A stretch of 64,000 bases of DNA from Micrasema longulum (taxonomy: Eukaryota; Arthropoda; Insecta; Trichoptera; Brachycentridae), in NCBI GenBank assembly GCA_022494885.1, contig JAGVSM010003704.1, forward strand, positions 186,001 through 250,000, read 5' to 3'. Below the pieces are notes generated by a model that was not told where the DNA came from, searched no databases, and worked only from the letters and a program-made list of their open reading frames with translations. The number at the start of each line of letters is the position of its first letter. Positions within the stretch are counted from its first letter, which is position 1. Positions 32,242-42,755 of this stretch are shown one piece after another. The translations under genes and the position numbers were made by a program.

Positions 32242-32566
32242 GAGCTTGTCCAGATAGGGCGAATTCGCTGCGATTCTCTCGTGCGTAATACGCGCGACCG
32301 TTGCGTCCAGAAGGAGCGTACCAACGCGCGAGTATTGAAAGACAAATTAAGTCACTAGATAACATGGAGTTGAACGAAGTGTACTTGATATATGCACTCG
32401 CTCTGGAGTTCGCGCGTCAACTGCGCGCGAATCAAGCGCGAGTCGAGAGTCTGGCGAAGTGTACGCGCGTATTTTGAATTCGCGCGATGCTTGTGGACGC
32501 GATGTATTGGCGCCTAGTGTTCGCGCAAAACGTTTCGCGGTGAATTCGCCGCTTATGAACAAGCTC
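32242..32566. mobile_element. PIF/Harbinger-type MITE, 325 bp, GC-rich
   Basis: The left end GAGCTTGTCCAGATAGGGCG and the right end (complement GAGCTTGTTCATAAGCGGCG) form imperfect terminal inverted repeats that continue into AATTC. Both ends are flanked by TAA (32239-32241 and 32567-32569), the trinucleotide duplication typical of PIF/Harbinger elements. The interior is rich in CGCG words, unlike the host DNA. A short frame from 32364 (MELNEVYLIYALALEFA) stops after about 37 codons and may be a remnant of an autonomous parent. No transposase is present. Confidence 0.8.
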
Positions 32567-32810
32567 TAAATGCTTGACAGATATTAAAATAAATTTTAAA
32601 AACTCATTTTTTACAATAGAAGATAGAGTTATTATTTGGATAACAATTCAACACTTTATTTACAATTCACCACTGCCCAAATATATATATATTTTTTTTC
32701 AATTTTGAAATCTGTTGATCAATGATCATTTTGAAGAAGAATTATCTGTCCATGTACTATATTTCCAACAGATTCCAAATTCTTACTGTCATTATAATTT
32801 CTCAAACCGC

Positions 32811-33030
32811 AAACAGTGGTGCATGGAAACTGCATGAGTACTCTAATTTCTAGATCAATTTTATTGCATGGATGATAAGGTGGTCAGCCTTACGCTTAAG
32901 ACGTCAATTCAGGTTCCGAGTTACGGATTCCCGGGACGTACAATATTAGATTTAAATGTGGTAATACACTAGAATATTTCATTGTTTCGGACTGGCACCT
33001 AAAGCGTAAGACTGATCATTTTACTATTAA
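32811..33030. repeat. Inverted pair of family B SINE pieces
   Basis: 32811-32935 is a minus-strand 3' part (GTGGTGCATGGAAACTGCAT; GGTCAGCCTTACGCTTAAGA). 32972-33030 is a plus-strand body piece (CATTGTTTCGGACTGGCACC, TAAAGCGTAAGACTGATC). Together they form an imperfect inverted repeat. Confidence 0.5.
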
Positions 33031-33100
33031 ATAAAACACATATACTTTCTATTTCATATGTACTTGACGCACTGACTTTGTAGTTATTTATTGTTTTCAT

Positions 33101-33424
33101 TTTATTTATTTATTTTATTCACATAAACGGCAAATATGCCTTTTACAAAAATCTATAATACTTACATATTTGGAATAATATTTTTTTTTTTTTAAAACTT
33201 AATTTTTTTTTGCCCAAGATTTACATTAAAAATATAACCTAAAAATTATACAAGATTTATGTTTATGAAAAAATAACCCAAAAATGATTCAGCATATTCA
33301 GTAGAAAGTTTACACAATTCGAGAATAAATGTAAAAATCAATATGAAATAATAAATCATCCTATATTTATATTATATTATTAGTTATAATAAAATAAATA
33401 TACTTAATTTTTCACCGCAAATAA
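33101..33424 (-). mobile_element. Probable LINE 3' end
   Basis: TTTATTTATTTATTTTATTC (complement of an AATAAATA tail) followed by the hairpin GGCAAATATGCC (33129-33140). This is the minus-strand version of the LINE 3' ends listed elsewhere. No coding part is recognised. Confidence 0.45.
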
Positions 33425-34020
33425 TATGTGGCTGTAACGTGAGCCTATATAGTAAACAAGTCTTGATATATCTCTCTTAATTTTTGAAAATTATGAAGTC
33501 CAATTTTTTTAAATAGACATTTTCACATCGAATTTGGAATGTCAAATTTGTAGAATATTGTAGGAAAAAAAAGTATCCATACAATGCAACGAATAGTTAT
33601 ATGAATGAAAGTGACGCCAAAACAGCAAAAAAATTGTTTAATTGCATAAGAGAGAGCACGAAAATATAACTTATAATAAAAAATACAGAGACGCCGTTCT
33701 ATGACTTGTATTTCAACAGCATCCAGATAGCATGATAAATACATACCATGCATAAGACAAAGAAAACATTAGTCGTGTGTGTTATTATCATTCGTAACTC
33801 AGATGGTTATTGGCAGCGAGCGGAAGTGCACGCAAGTTATATTACCAGCCTATTTATTATACATATTTAATTTATTTTACTATAACAGGCTTAAATAAAA
33901 TAGTTTTTCATCCAAATTATGGCAAAGAAATTACTTATGTATTTTTTGTTTTTCGAATGTCTGAACATCAAAATATTCCGTCTTTTGCTTGGTGCCATAC
34001 GATGTTAGAGCACCCCGCCC
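33425..34020 (+). repeat. Repeat family D, copy 1 (about 600 bp)
   Basis: Matches 54735-55300 in the same orientation, with the same order of blocks: ATGTGGCT..AACGTGAG, GAATGAAAGTGACGCCAA, GAGACGCCGTTCT, GTTATTGGCAGCGAGCGGAA, then GTCTGAACATCAAAATATT. Many substitutions separate the copies, so it is old. No open frame is shared, and the class is unknown. The strand given is arbitrary. Confidence 0.6.
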
Positions 34021-34129
34021 AAAGCATTTTTTTTGCCTTAGAAGAGTTATTGATTTAATTCGGTTTCGGACTTACCCACACCTGCTTCCCTTAAATAATT
34101 ATTTTAGCAGTGTCCACGTTTATTTAATA

Positions 34130-34292
34130 TTGTAAACAAACCATCAAGCCGTTTCCCCGTAAGAGTAGGCAAAGAGGATAGAACGCAACCTCAATTTGTG
34201 TACAGATATCTTTGCATATATGCAGTCTCGCTTTCCCTACATTCATACATTTTTTCATGCACGCGCGCCGATTATTCCTACTTTAAACATGT
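34130..34292 (-). mobile_element. 3' end fragment of the RTE-like LINE
   Basis: AAACAAACC then CCGTTTCCCCGTAAGAGTAG and GAGGATAGAACGC are the complement of the element's 3' terminal block. The fragment continues to GCACGCGCGCCGATTATTCC. It corresponds to the last about 50 codons plus tail of the copy at 20937-23815, with a small internal duplication or change near 34200-34230. Confidence 0.75.
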
Positions 34293-35835
34293 CAAAATAT
34301 TTTTTATTTCAAATGTATTTTACATACCTTCACTGTTTTACATTTATTTTTATATTTACTTAACCTTCTTTGTTCGTGAGCATTATAAAGCAAGGTGACA
34401 CGTCGCAGTATAAAATTTAGCAGGCGAAAGTACGCAACGTAAATATAAAGGTTGCTGTCTTTCTTTCTTTAGTAAGTGGCCGCTTTTTCTTTAAACCAGT
34501 TTCGGGGGCACGAAAAAGTACACTGACTTGACCTTTTTTTTTCAAGTTATTAATATCTTGCTATTACGTAATAATCTCACCTTAGAAAAATATTTATATT
34601 TAAGGGTTTTTAACTGCCTATTTGCCCGTTTTGTTTCTAAGAAGGAAAATATAATTATTTTACGTTTCAAATACAGATTTTTTTCCGTACAGAAAAAGAC
34701 ACCACAACTCATTTTATGCTTTTAGAGGAATGCGTGTTATTTTCTAGACTTCATTTTAAATAAGCAATTTTGCCATATGAAGTATTGTCTTGTTTTTAAC
34801 CTAGCCGGACCAAAGAGGGGATAAGAATTCCTAATAGACCGATTTTAATTCGATAACTTAAGTATTATCAAAGCTATTTGCCGTATATTTTTTGCTATCG
34901 GGAAATCAATAGAAAGAAGGATTTTCCTGTTTTTGTTCTAAAAATTTTGAAACTGTCTTTTTTTTAAAATATAAAATCAAAAAAAGACGTTAATAATACA
35001 AGGGTCGATTTTACTTAATGTACACAAGCATTCGCAAACTAACAAAAATGAATAAAATACACAAAATATGTGTCCGCGAAAATATGAACAAATTATTGGA
35101 CTGTCATAAACACTTCCAACGTTTTATTCTCCTGACGCCATATACAAGTAGGCGCTGGGGTCGTTTGGTCCCCCCGTCCGGATCATGTGTAAGTTTTGGA
35201 TGCTTAGTGAGGGAAACGTTAATAACGTGTTCAGACTGATAAGTAATACAGTTATATATGTAAAACAGATCCTAAAATAGAGACTTCTGGACGAGCGTTT
35301 TTGACTCGATGGGTACTCTGGTAAAAACCCTGAAAATGGGAATCGAGTGGGGATAATGCGAAGGGGCGGTCGTGTAAAGAAGCGATTATGTGCAGTTTAC
35401 CATTATATTTTACTATCCATAATAATGTTTTACGGTCACTTTATTAACAGAAAAACCAACAAATAATTACCATAAATGTAAATTTTATATTTAAATCACT
35501 AACTTTGTGGTTATTCACTGTAACGAATTAAAGAAAACAACTTTTTTTTAAACAATTTAACCAATAAGTGGTTAAAAACAAAGTAGTTTTATTTATTTTA
35601 TTAAAAAAATATAATTTCTTATAAATCATTGCCACAGTTTGTATTTTTCTCCAAATGAAGATACAAATAAAGCGCGCCTAGCGTCAGCAGTGACTCAAGA
35701 AACTAGTCAATTATTCCAGCTTATTTCTTTATACAAATTATTACAAGATTAAAAATGATAATATCTACCAACACTCGTAGCGAAAAGATCTACATTTCGC
35801 TGAAAACCGCACGTAAATCGGCGGAGGGGCTTAGG
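34293..35835. other. No gene recognised
   Basis: AT-rich; frames of 65-73 codons (34528-34725, 35018-35239) without motifs. CACTAACTTTGTGGTTATT near 35493 recurs in variants at about 2410, 33070 and 48840 (complement), indicating another old low-copy repeat. Confidence 0.4.
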
Positions 35836-36085
35836 TGAAATAATTCGATCAGATGAATCTCACCCGCATAAATAAAGGTTTCAGCTATTTAACTTCACAA
35901 ACATCAACAGATGAAAGAATTGAAGGAATGTAGATGCTCAAATATGGGCAGAATGGTGATTGTTGCACAGTGTATAATGTGGCCGCTTAATCCAGCCAAT
36001 GACAGGTAAGTCCGGTAGATGCCTAGACTTCTATATCACCTTCTCTAAAATGTTCTTCATCTCTGTTGTAATATGTTAATATGTA
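35836..36085 (-). repeat. Repeat family C copy
   Basis: Runs in complement from GATGAATCTCACCCGCATAA through CATCAACAGATGAAAG, ATATGGGCAGAATGGTG, ATGTGGCCGCTTA, CCAGCCAATGACAGG and ATGCCTAGACTTCTATATC to TCTCTGTTGTAATATGTTAA. It is a good consensus source for the distal half. Confidence 0.8.
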
Positions 36086-36842
36086 TTTGTTTACCGTACG
36101 TCTGAAGACACTAGATAAAACTGGGTGCTTTTATGTGTTTTTCGATAGTTCTAGCTCCCATAAGAAACAATTTATAAAAAAAATATAATAAAGACACGCC
36201 ATTGGTAAATATCTAAAGCGTGTAAAAAAACACTGCTCCAGTGGCATAATAATTTAGAAATACGTTTGTATTAATAAAAGTTTTACCACGCGACCGACTG
36301 ACTACTCACGTCGGAATCTAGTCAATTGGCGTTTACATCTCATTTTGACTCTTTTGTGACTTATCTGACTTTACAATCCGACCCAGGAAATGGGTTGATC
36401 TAAATACTCTCATATGAGTTTTAAACTTTTAATCGATGAAAGCTGATTGCATCACTGACATGACATAAATACTGGCTGGTTATGATCGGAATCAGTTTTG
36501 TTACTGTAATAATTACTGAAATCAGCGGAGTGTACTGTCAATTTTGTATTATGAAGGATTCTGCAGTACCTTCAAACTAATGATACAACCATTATGACGA
36601 TTGCATTCCGTTTATACACATATACACATACTCAGCTAATTACGAACACGTTCAAAGGTAATACAACGTTAGTACAACAAAGTTAGTACACGGCACAACA
36701 TATGTATACATTAAACATAACAGTGATCTATGAAATAATACAAAAACAATATAGGTATGGCTATAACACCGTTTTTAAAATGATTGTAATCAATTGTACC
36801 ATATGACAACACTGTGGAATGGCAAAAATCATGCATTCTATT
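36086..36842. other. No gene recognised
   Basis: Unremarkable AT-rich DNA. ACCGTACGTCTGAAGACAC near 36096 shares words with 48725-48750, a small dispersed motif. Confidence 0.45.
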
Positions 36843-37308
36843 TTTTTAAAAAAAATATTAATTAATAATATTTGCGTTCTCGTGATTTCATCATCATCAT
36901 TATTCCCGTTCCACACCAAATGGTGCATAGGGCACTGCATTGGTACACCAATCGCAGCGTATCTTGATCATTTTTGTTACATAAAGGTAAGATGATCAGT
37001 TTTACGCTTTAGTTACCAGTCCAGGGACTATGAAATATTCTAGTGTGAAAATAGCCTTTTTAATAAATATTTAAATCAAACCCGAGACCTCTTGCATGGC
37101 AGGCTAACGCGCTGACCATTACACCACGAGGCCGACATCTCGTGATTTACCCAAATATTTAATTTTGGGGGCCATTTTCAATAGGTTGTAAATAATTAGC
37201 TATTAGACAATGGGAATCAAGTTGGGGTAGAGTGGAATTAGAACCACGAACCGCGAACCTTTGAGCCGTAAATCTGAGGCACTAGCCGCTGGGCCACAAC
37301 TCGATTCG
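36843..37308 (-). mobile_element. SINE family A copy split by a nested SINE B
   Basis: Minus-strand family A copy. Its head ends at 37308 (complement of GAATCGAGTTGTGGCCC) and its 3' A-rich end is at 36843-36870. It is interrupted between 36888 and 37138 by a family B SINE. The sequence TCTCGTGATTT is present on both sides of the insertion (36878-36888 and 37138-37148). Confidence 0.85.
36889..37137 (-). mobile_element. SINE family B copy nested inside SINE A
   Basis: A 249-bp insertion. The minus strand begins TGTCGGCCTCGTGGTGTAAT (box A) and continues GGTCAGCGCGTTAGCCTG; the box B region is near 37085. The body (TAAAACTGATCATCTTACC) follows, and it ends in ATGATGATGATG. The exact 11-bp target duplication defines both ends of this family. 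Confidence 0.88.
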
Positions 37309-37524
37309 TTGGTATTAAAGTAATTTAATATAAACATACGGCTTAGGCCAATTACAACAGTTACATGAAGAAACATAAATGCAAGAAACTGAACAAAAAG
37401 AACATAAAACTATTTAGCAAAGACAAACTAGGGCAAAACAATAATTGTAAACAATATATTTAAAAAAACGAAAGACAAAAAACTTTGAGCTAAACCATGC
37501 CTATCCAACTTCATCCCACACTGT

Positions 37525-38061
37525 TTAGTCGCGAAGAGATATACGAAAAGCCGGAAGATCTATCCCGAAAAATTCCAAATCGTGTGATGAATTGACTAAT
37601 TTACACATTCTGGACATTGGGGCATAAAAACCAAAGTTGCTCTTAGAACATTTTATAAATAGCCGATTTTGACTTCTGGTGACACGGTTGGGAACATGAA
37701 AAAAAATTGAATGCAACAGAGATAGGACATCACTTAAAGCATTAAGTATTTTGAAAATGCATATAAGGTCCATCTCAGTTCTACGTCTCTCCAATGAAGA
37801 CACATTAAGAGATTGCTCTATTTCAAAATAAAAATAATTACCCCTTTGTAATCCGACAAACCATGCCACTTTTCTTAAAAAACGATGTTGGACAGACTCG
37901 ATATGGTCAATATAAGTCCTGTAGAATGGAGACCAAATAGGAGAAGCGTATTCTAGATGGGGTCGAACTAGTGAGCAATAAAGAGTTTTGATGGTATTCA
38001 TATTTTTAAAGTCCACCGTCACTCTATTGATAAAACCGAGAAGTTTGAGAGATTTGTTCAC
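37525..38061 (-). pseudogene. Post-RT C-terminal region of the LINE
   Basis: 178 codons. It begins KLLGFINRVTVDFKNMNTIK, then LYCSLVRPHLEYASPIW, IESVQHRFLRKVAWFVGLQ, LERRRTEMDLICIFKIL and APMSRMCKLVN, ending DLPAFRISLRD. These are the standard blocks after the RT thumb in CR1/Jockey-like proteins. The following stop (37525) is probably the natural one. The join to the RT part requires a one-frame change. Confidence 0.8.
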
Positions 38062-38743
38062 GATAGGAGAGTTTACTATCTAAGGTAATGCCAAGATCCT
38101 TTATTGACGAAACCATTGAAAGGGAAGTATTTTTTAGTTTGTAGTTGAATAGGTTTTTTTGTCGCGAGAAAGATATTATTTTACATTTGTCAATGTTAAG
38201 TTGAAGACAATTGATGTCGCACCATTCATTAAAACAATAATTATCATGTTGAAAAAGAAGACAATTATGGGGAGATTCAATCAGTTTAAGTACTTTGTTG
38301 TCATCAGCAAAAAGCCAGATTTTTGTATTTCGAAAAACATTGATAATATCATTTTTAAAAACATAAAATAATAATGGAGCGAGGTGGGCTTCTTGAGGTA
38401 CTCCAGAAGTAACAGTGATTGGAGAAGACAAGGAATTATTAGTTTGAATCAACTGTTTTCTTTCACTTAGGTAAGACCTGAAAAATGATAATAAAGGATC
38501 TCTTATACCAATGGCTTGTAATTTAGCCAGAAGAATTGTGTGATTGACTTTATCGAAAGCTTTAGAAAAGTCTGTATAAAGCACATCAGCCTGAAGATTG
38601 TCTTCGAGAGCACAAGTAAAAGCAGTAGTATAAGCAAGCAGATTGGTTGTAGTGGATTTGGATTTAATTATTGCAATGTCTTTTTTTTGCACCACAACAG
38701 GCCAGAACGCCCAATTACAGTAGTGAATTACATCACATAACAC
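38024..38743 (-). pseudogene. Reverse transcriptase core of the LINE
   Basis: 239 codons. ADVLYTDFSKAFDKVNH (residues about 52-68) carries the first catalytic Asp. SGVPQEAHLAPLLF (about 113-126) is the template-grip block, in which the usual GS-x-LGP is changed, suggesting decay. IWLFADDNKVLKL (about 142-154) holds the FADD catalytic pair. The fingers domain upstream is missing, so the element is truncated. No stop interrupts the frame. Confidence 0.85.
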
Positions 38744-38780
38744 CCAGGCTTGAGAAAAAATTATAATTTATTATTTTGTG

Positions 38781-38856
38781 TTCTCACCGGGAATCGAACT
38801 CGGAACCTTCCGTGTGTGAGTCCAAGCGTCTTGATCACTACACCGCGGAGGCCGCT
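38781..38856 (-). repeat. tRNA-like sequence, probable SINE head
   Basis: The minus strand reads CCTCCGCGGTGTAGTGATCA (box A) and GGTTCCGAGTTCGATTCCCG (box B), 30-40 bases apart. The head is well preserved and resembles 16047-16121. It sits just upstream of the truncated LINE 5' end. A functional tRNA is less likely because the acceptor arm does not pair. Confidence 0.5.
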
Positions 38857-39399
38857 AATATTAAATGCCTTTTGTATTATACAAACTGTCTGGTGCTTCG
38901 ACCTTAGGGGTTCACAATAAAAAAAAGGTAAACCAATTTAAAATATTTAAAAAATGAGTTCAAAAATCAAGTAATGCATAAATATTTGACACGTAATTGT
39001 TTATAAATTTATTATTCGCTTTTAAAAAATTAACATAGAACACTAGCTACATTTATGAACTATTTATTTAATAGAAAGTTGTATCTTGATCTAGCTAGTG
39101 TGAAAATTTCATGAGAATCATCTAAAGCCTTATACGCCCAGCCCGCTACGTATTGAACTGAGGATTGTGAAGCGTGAAAGACGAACACGCTAAACTCCAC
39201 ATCATAAGGCAGAGATTACTTGATTTACTTTTTGAGGATTTTTGTCTGAAAACGGTTATCGAATGAGAAAGAATAGTTGAAAAATTATATTTCATTCACA
39301 GAACTAGTAATACTATTGTTGTCATTTTAACTTAACAGGTACAAGATACGAGTTGAGCGTCTCTCCTAACGAACTTGGAGGAATCCTATAAGGTGTTTT
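38857..39399. other. AT-rich stretch with a tRNA-like remnant
   Basis: 39141-39212 (minus) has box A/B-like words (AGTTTAGCGTGTTCGTC; CAGTTCAATACGTAG) and may be another SINE head. Otherwise nothing is seen. Confidence 0.35.
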
Positions 39400-39502
39400 A
39401 ATTTTATTAGCAACAATGACATCCAAGAACGACCACAGCAGGCTCCTGTGAAGGTGCTGGACCTGGCTTGGACACGTGCCATGAATGCTTCAGGAGAACC
39501 TT
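39400..39502 (+). pseudogene. Short RTE-type LINE scrap
   Basis: The plus strand reads RCWTWLGHVP, stop, MLQENL, resembling the W-x-WLGH motif of RTE-type C-terminal domains. Only about 100 bp are recognisable. Confidence 0.4.
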
Positions 39503-39610
39503 AACTCTATTTATTTATTTATTTAAAACTTCAAGTACAAATAATTAGTACTTTGGCGGACTTATTGCTAAAAGCGATATCTTGCAGCCAACAAAAAACA
39601 GACTGGTCGA
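39503..39610 (-). mobile_element. Probable LINE 3' end
   Basis: TTATTTATTTATTTAAAACT, then the hairpin AAGTAC...GTACTT (39533-39553) and TTGGCGGACTTATTGCTA. This is the complement of an AATAAATA-tailed LINE 3' end. Confidence 0.45.
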
Positions 39611-41032
39611 AAGAAGAGATTGGTCAAAATGTTCTAAAAAAACATCAATATATTTTAAAACACACTTACAAATGTAAAAATAAAGTTTGAAAAAATCCTT
39701 AGTTTTTTTTTAAAAACTGTTTTTTAATTGGGAGATAAGACACAAATCAACAATAATATATATTTTTTAAAAGTACATTATACTATAAGTATTAAATGAT
39801 GAGAAACTATAAATTCTATATTCTATATACATATTTATAGTAAACAAACAGGTATAATGTATAAACTCAGAACTAATAACAAATTTCCACAAAGTATACA
39901 AAGTTAGTATAGAAAATATATTACAAATGAAATAAATAGATATAAGTTTATGCAATAATTTTTTTTATTTTCATGTACTTGTAAATATTTTTCGATAATC
40001 AAATATTTTTTTGAGAACAGTAAGTAATTGTAAATTGGGCGGGATTAGGACAAGAATGCTTGAAGAGAGGATAAGGAGGGAAAGGGTACATATTTATTAT
40101 TATAATGTCTAAGCTACGTAATGTATTTTAAGTGTAATTTTTTAATCTGATAGAGTGATGTTTGTGTAATCTATATCTTTAAATTTTGTAAAAAGGTCCT
40201 ATGAAAAAAATCATTTTTAACATACGATGTTTTACTTATTGGTACATGAAACAGGTGGTACCGTCTACAAATCCTGGCCGGCACATGTATTGTTATTAAA
40301 CAAAGTAGTTCTGTACAGTCAACTATTCCTGACATAATTTTGTGAAGCAGTAGTTGGTCCACTCACACTCTGCGGTATTGTAAAGAAGTAGTTCATTCCG
40401 GAGTCTGGCCCCTTGAAAAGAAAGGGAATTACAGAAGAATGATGTGGCATGTCTTCCTCGAGAAAAGTAAAGCGATAAATCACTAGTAGCTGTAAATATT
40501 TTTATTTTTAATAATCATGTTATTTCTGCCGATAAAATTCCCAACACGAGATTTTGGCGCTCAGCAGTGAGATATGTAAAAAAATATTATGTAAAACTAT
40601 TGGTAAATGTGCATTTAAAACACACTATTGTATTAAATATAGTTGATTTCAATCTAGGTGAGCCAAATACTGGTATTTAACAATGCGACAATATCCAATT
40701 AAACATCATTAACGAACGCTTCATAGTTCCCAATATTCACGTATATGGAGCAATTGAATGTATTTATAAAGCAATCAACTCAAACATATTCAATTTTAAG
40801 CGTACTATGGTCATCATGTACAAATTAACCTTTTGTAATCAACAAATGACTTAAAACATGGAGTTTAATCAAACAAAATAAACATTTTATTTTCCATTTA
40901 CTATTAGATATTATTAACGTTTAAAAAATTTTAAAGAATGAAATATTTATAAAAAACAGTAGTAGGTGGTGAATGGGCTTTGGTGTGAAAAGGGATAATC
41001 AACGAGAAAAATATTAAAATCATATTTCTCCA
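39611..41032. other. No gene recognised
   Basis: AT-rich. Minus frames at 39767-39955 and 40171-40362 have no motifs. The patch 40370-40460 is slightly GC-richer without an assignment. Confidence 0.45.
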
Positions 41033-41355
41033 CAATTTGCCCAAATGTTTGTAGACATGCTGGTTTTCACTTCCTAGAGAGTTTTTACTATCAAAATTTA
41101 TTGCAACAGCGAGGGAATACATTTTTGAGAAGGTAATATGAAAGAATAGGCATTTAAAGGTCTTACAATTGGCTGATTTAAGTGGCCACTTTACACACCG
41201 TGTAACATTTACCATTTTAATTATGTTAATACAACCATATTTTCTCAACCCTTTCATCTATTGATTTTTTTTAAGTAAAAGAGCTAAAACCATTATTAAT
41301 GTGAAATAACTTTATCTGGCTGAATTATTTTACCTACTAAGCAACGCCTGAAAAT
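41033..41355 (+). repeat. Repeat family C copy, long
   Basis: Begins with the arm (GCCCAAATGTTTGTAGACAT), then TTGCAACAGCGAGGGAATAC, AAGTGGCCACTT (41180-41191), CACACCGTGTAACATTTACC and AAGAGCTAAAACC, and ends AGCAACGCCTGAAAA. It is one of the most complete copies. A second partial start follows at 41410-41470. Confidence 0.78.
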
Positions 41356-41409
41356 AAAATAATATTTATTTTTTTATACTCGTATTTTAATACCAGTAAA
41401 TATTTTAAG

Positions 41410-41470
41410 TACAACAATATTTTGAGGTTATCCAAACGTTTGTAGATACGCTAAATTTCACGCCTTAAGT
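41410..41470 (+). repeat. Family C arm following the previous copy
   Basis: ACAATATTTTGAGGTTATCC followed by AAACGTTTGTAGATACG is a fresh left arm, giving a head-to-tail arrangement with the copy at 41033-41355. Confidence 0.55.
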
Positions 41471-41821
41471 TGCAATGAGGAACTTCAGTCCTACATTAGA
41501 ACATTAAATCGTACCACAAAGTTTTCTGAAAATGTACGAAAGAAATAATATAAAACATTAAAATAAAAAGAACAACTTTGAACGACGTCACTGGTTTACA
41601 TTAATCAACCTATGATATGAGAGTTATGGAAGATTTCCGGTTTCCTTGCCGTGGATGGACCAATGGGTAGAACTAATCGATACTAAGCGGAAATGAACCT
41701 CTGACGTCACACGCGGAGTTATTTCAGAAATATCAAATTTGAAAAATAGTTTTTTGCTTGGTTTAAAAGTCTTTCAACAAATGAAAAAAAAAAAAAATAC
41801 TGTACTTCCACATAAGATTTA

Positions 41822-41925
41822 AATGTATTTGCAACAAAGGGATAAAATATTTTTAAGAAGGGAATATGTTTGTCTAGGCATGTACACAGCACATGGCGAA
41901 ACATATGGGCAAAGGTGAATATTTT
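41822..41925 (+). repeat. Diverged family C fragment
   Basis: TTTGCAACAAAGGGATAAAA, AGAAGGGAATATG and GTCTAGGCATGTACAC match the left inner part. The core is lost. Confidence 0.5.
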
Positions 41926-42417
41926 TTTAATTCTGTGATTTCTTGCCGGTAAACAAACTTTGTGACTTCAAATTATTGTTGATCCAGAAAATACAGTTGA
42001 TTATTTCTCACACTCACAACGCAAAATAAAGATCTGAGGGTGGTCATTTTCCGAATTATAAACTATTTAGAAAATATTCAAATTAAAAAAATAACTTAAA
42101 AAGTAAATCTTGACTAGTTTGAGGTAAATGAAAATCAGAAGATGCATTTTAAATGTAGGCATCTATGTAAAACAGATGAAGGTATTGAAAGCAAACTTAG
42201 AAATCTCCATTGAATAAGTTACTGAGATATTTGCGAAAAACTTTGAAAAAATAAATGTGAGATTTCTAATTATGCTTCACCTACTCAATGAAGAATGCTA
42301 AGTTTGCGGTGTCAAGTAGTATAATTATTGAAATATGCTTTTGCAAGAATAAGAGACGGTTTTGAATAACGCTACTATTTACGTCAATCGATTTTTGTGT
42401 ATGGTTCATTTTGGCAT
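41926..42417. other. AT-rich stretch, nothing recognised
   Basis: No motif on either strand. Confidence 0.45.
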
Positions 42418-42755
42418 TGTATGGATGGGTGGGCGTGAATTTATTTGAGGTTAAATGAGAAAGACAGATTACAATTGAAGTTATTTATTGAGTAGGCACA
42501 TGACTTACATCATTACATTTTTGTGCAGAAGGAATTTGCGATAGCGAACACAGGACAGAGAGCTGTGGTGAGCGGCACGAAATGTCAAAACGAAATGTGA
42601 AATGTTCTTCCGGTGCACGACGTTTAATATCTTATCCGAGCTGACGTTGCAGTGGATTACGCGTTGCGGATCAAAGCGGGGTTCGGTTCTGCCAACCACA
42701 CGGCTTTTGGTGTTGCTTTCCACAGCATCCAAAGCTAATTATTCCTTTTTTAGAG
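42418..42755 (+). repeat. Repeat family E, compact copy
   Basis: Two blocks match the minus-strand sequence at 17102-17860: TGTATGGATGGGTG...TTATTTATTGAGTAG (42418-42500) and TTTTTGTGCAGAAGGAATTT...CACGGCTTTTGGTGTTGC (42508-42725). The about 400 bp of RTE-type LINE found between them at 17 kb is absent here. Confidence 0.65.

Larger units (their letters stand above)
37311..38743 (-). mobile_element. CR1/Jockey-like LINE, RT plus C-terminus plus 3' UTR
   Basis: A 5'-truncated element on the minus strand. Coding parts are at 38024-38743 and 37525-38061 in two frames that overlap by a frameshift near 38040. The 3' UTR runs to about 37311 and ends with the small hairpin GGCTTAGGCC (37340-37349). 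The head of a family A SINE follows directly. It is the best CR1/Jockey-like reference copy in the window. Confidence 0.85.
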
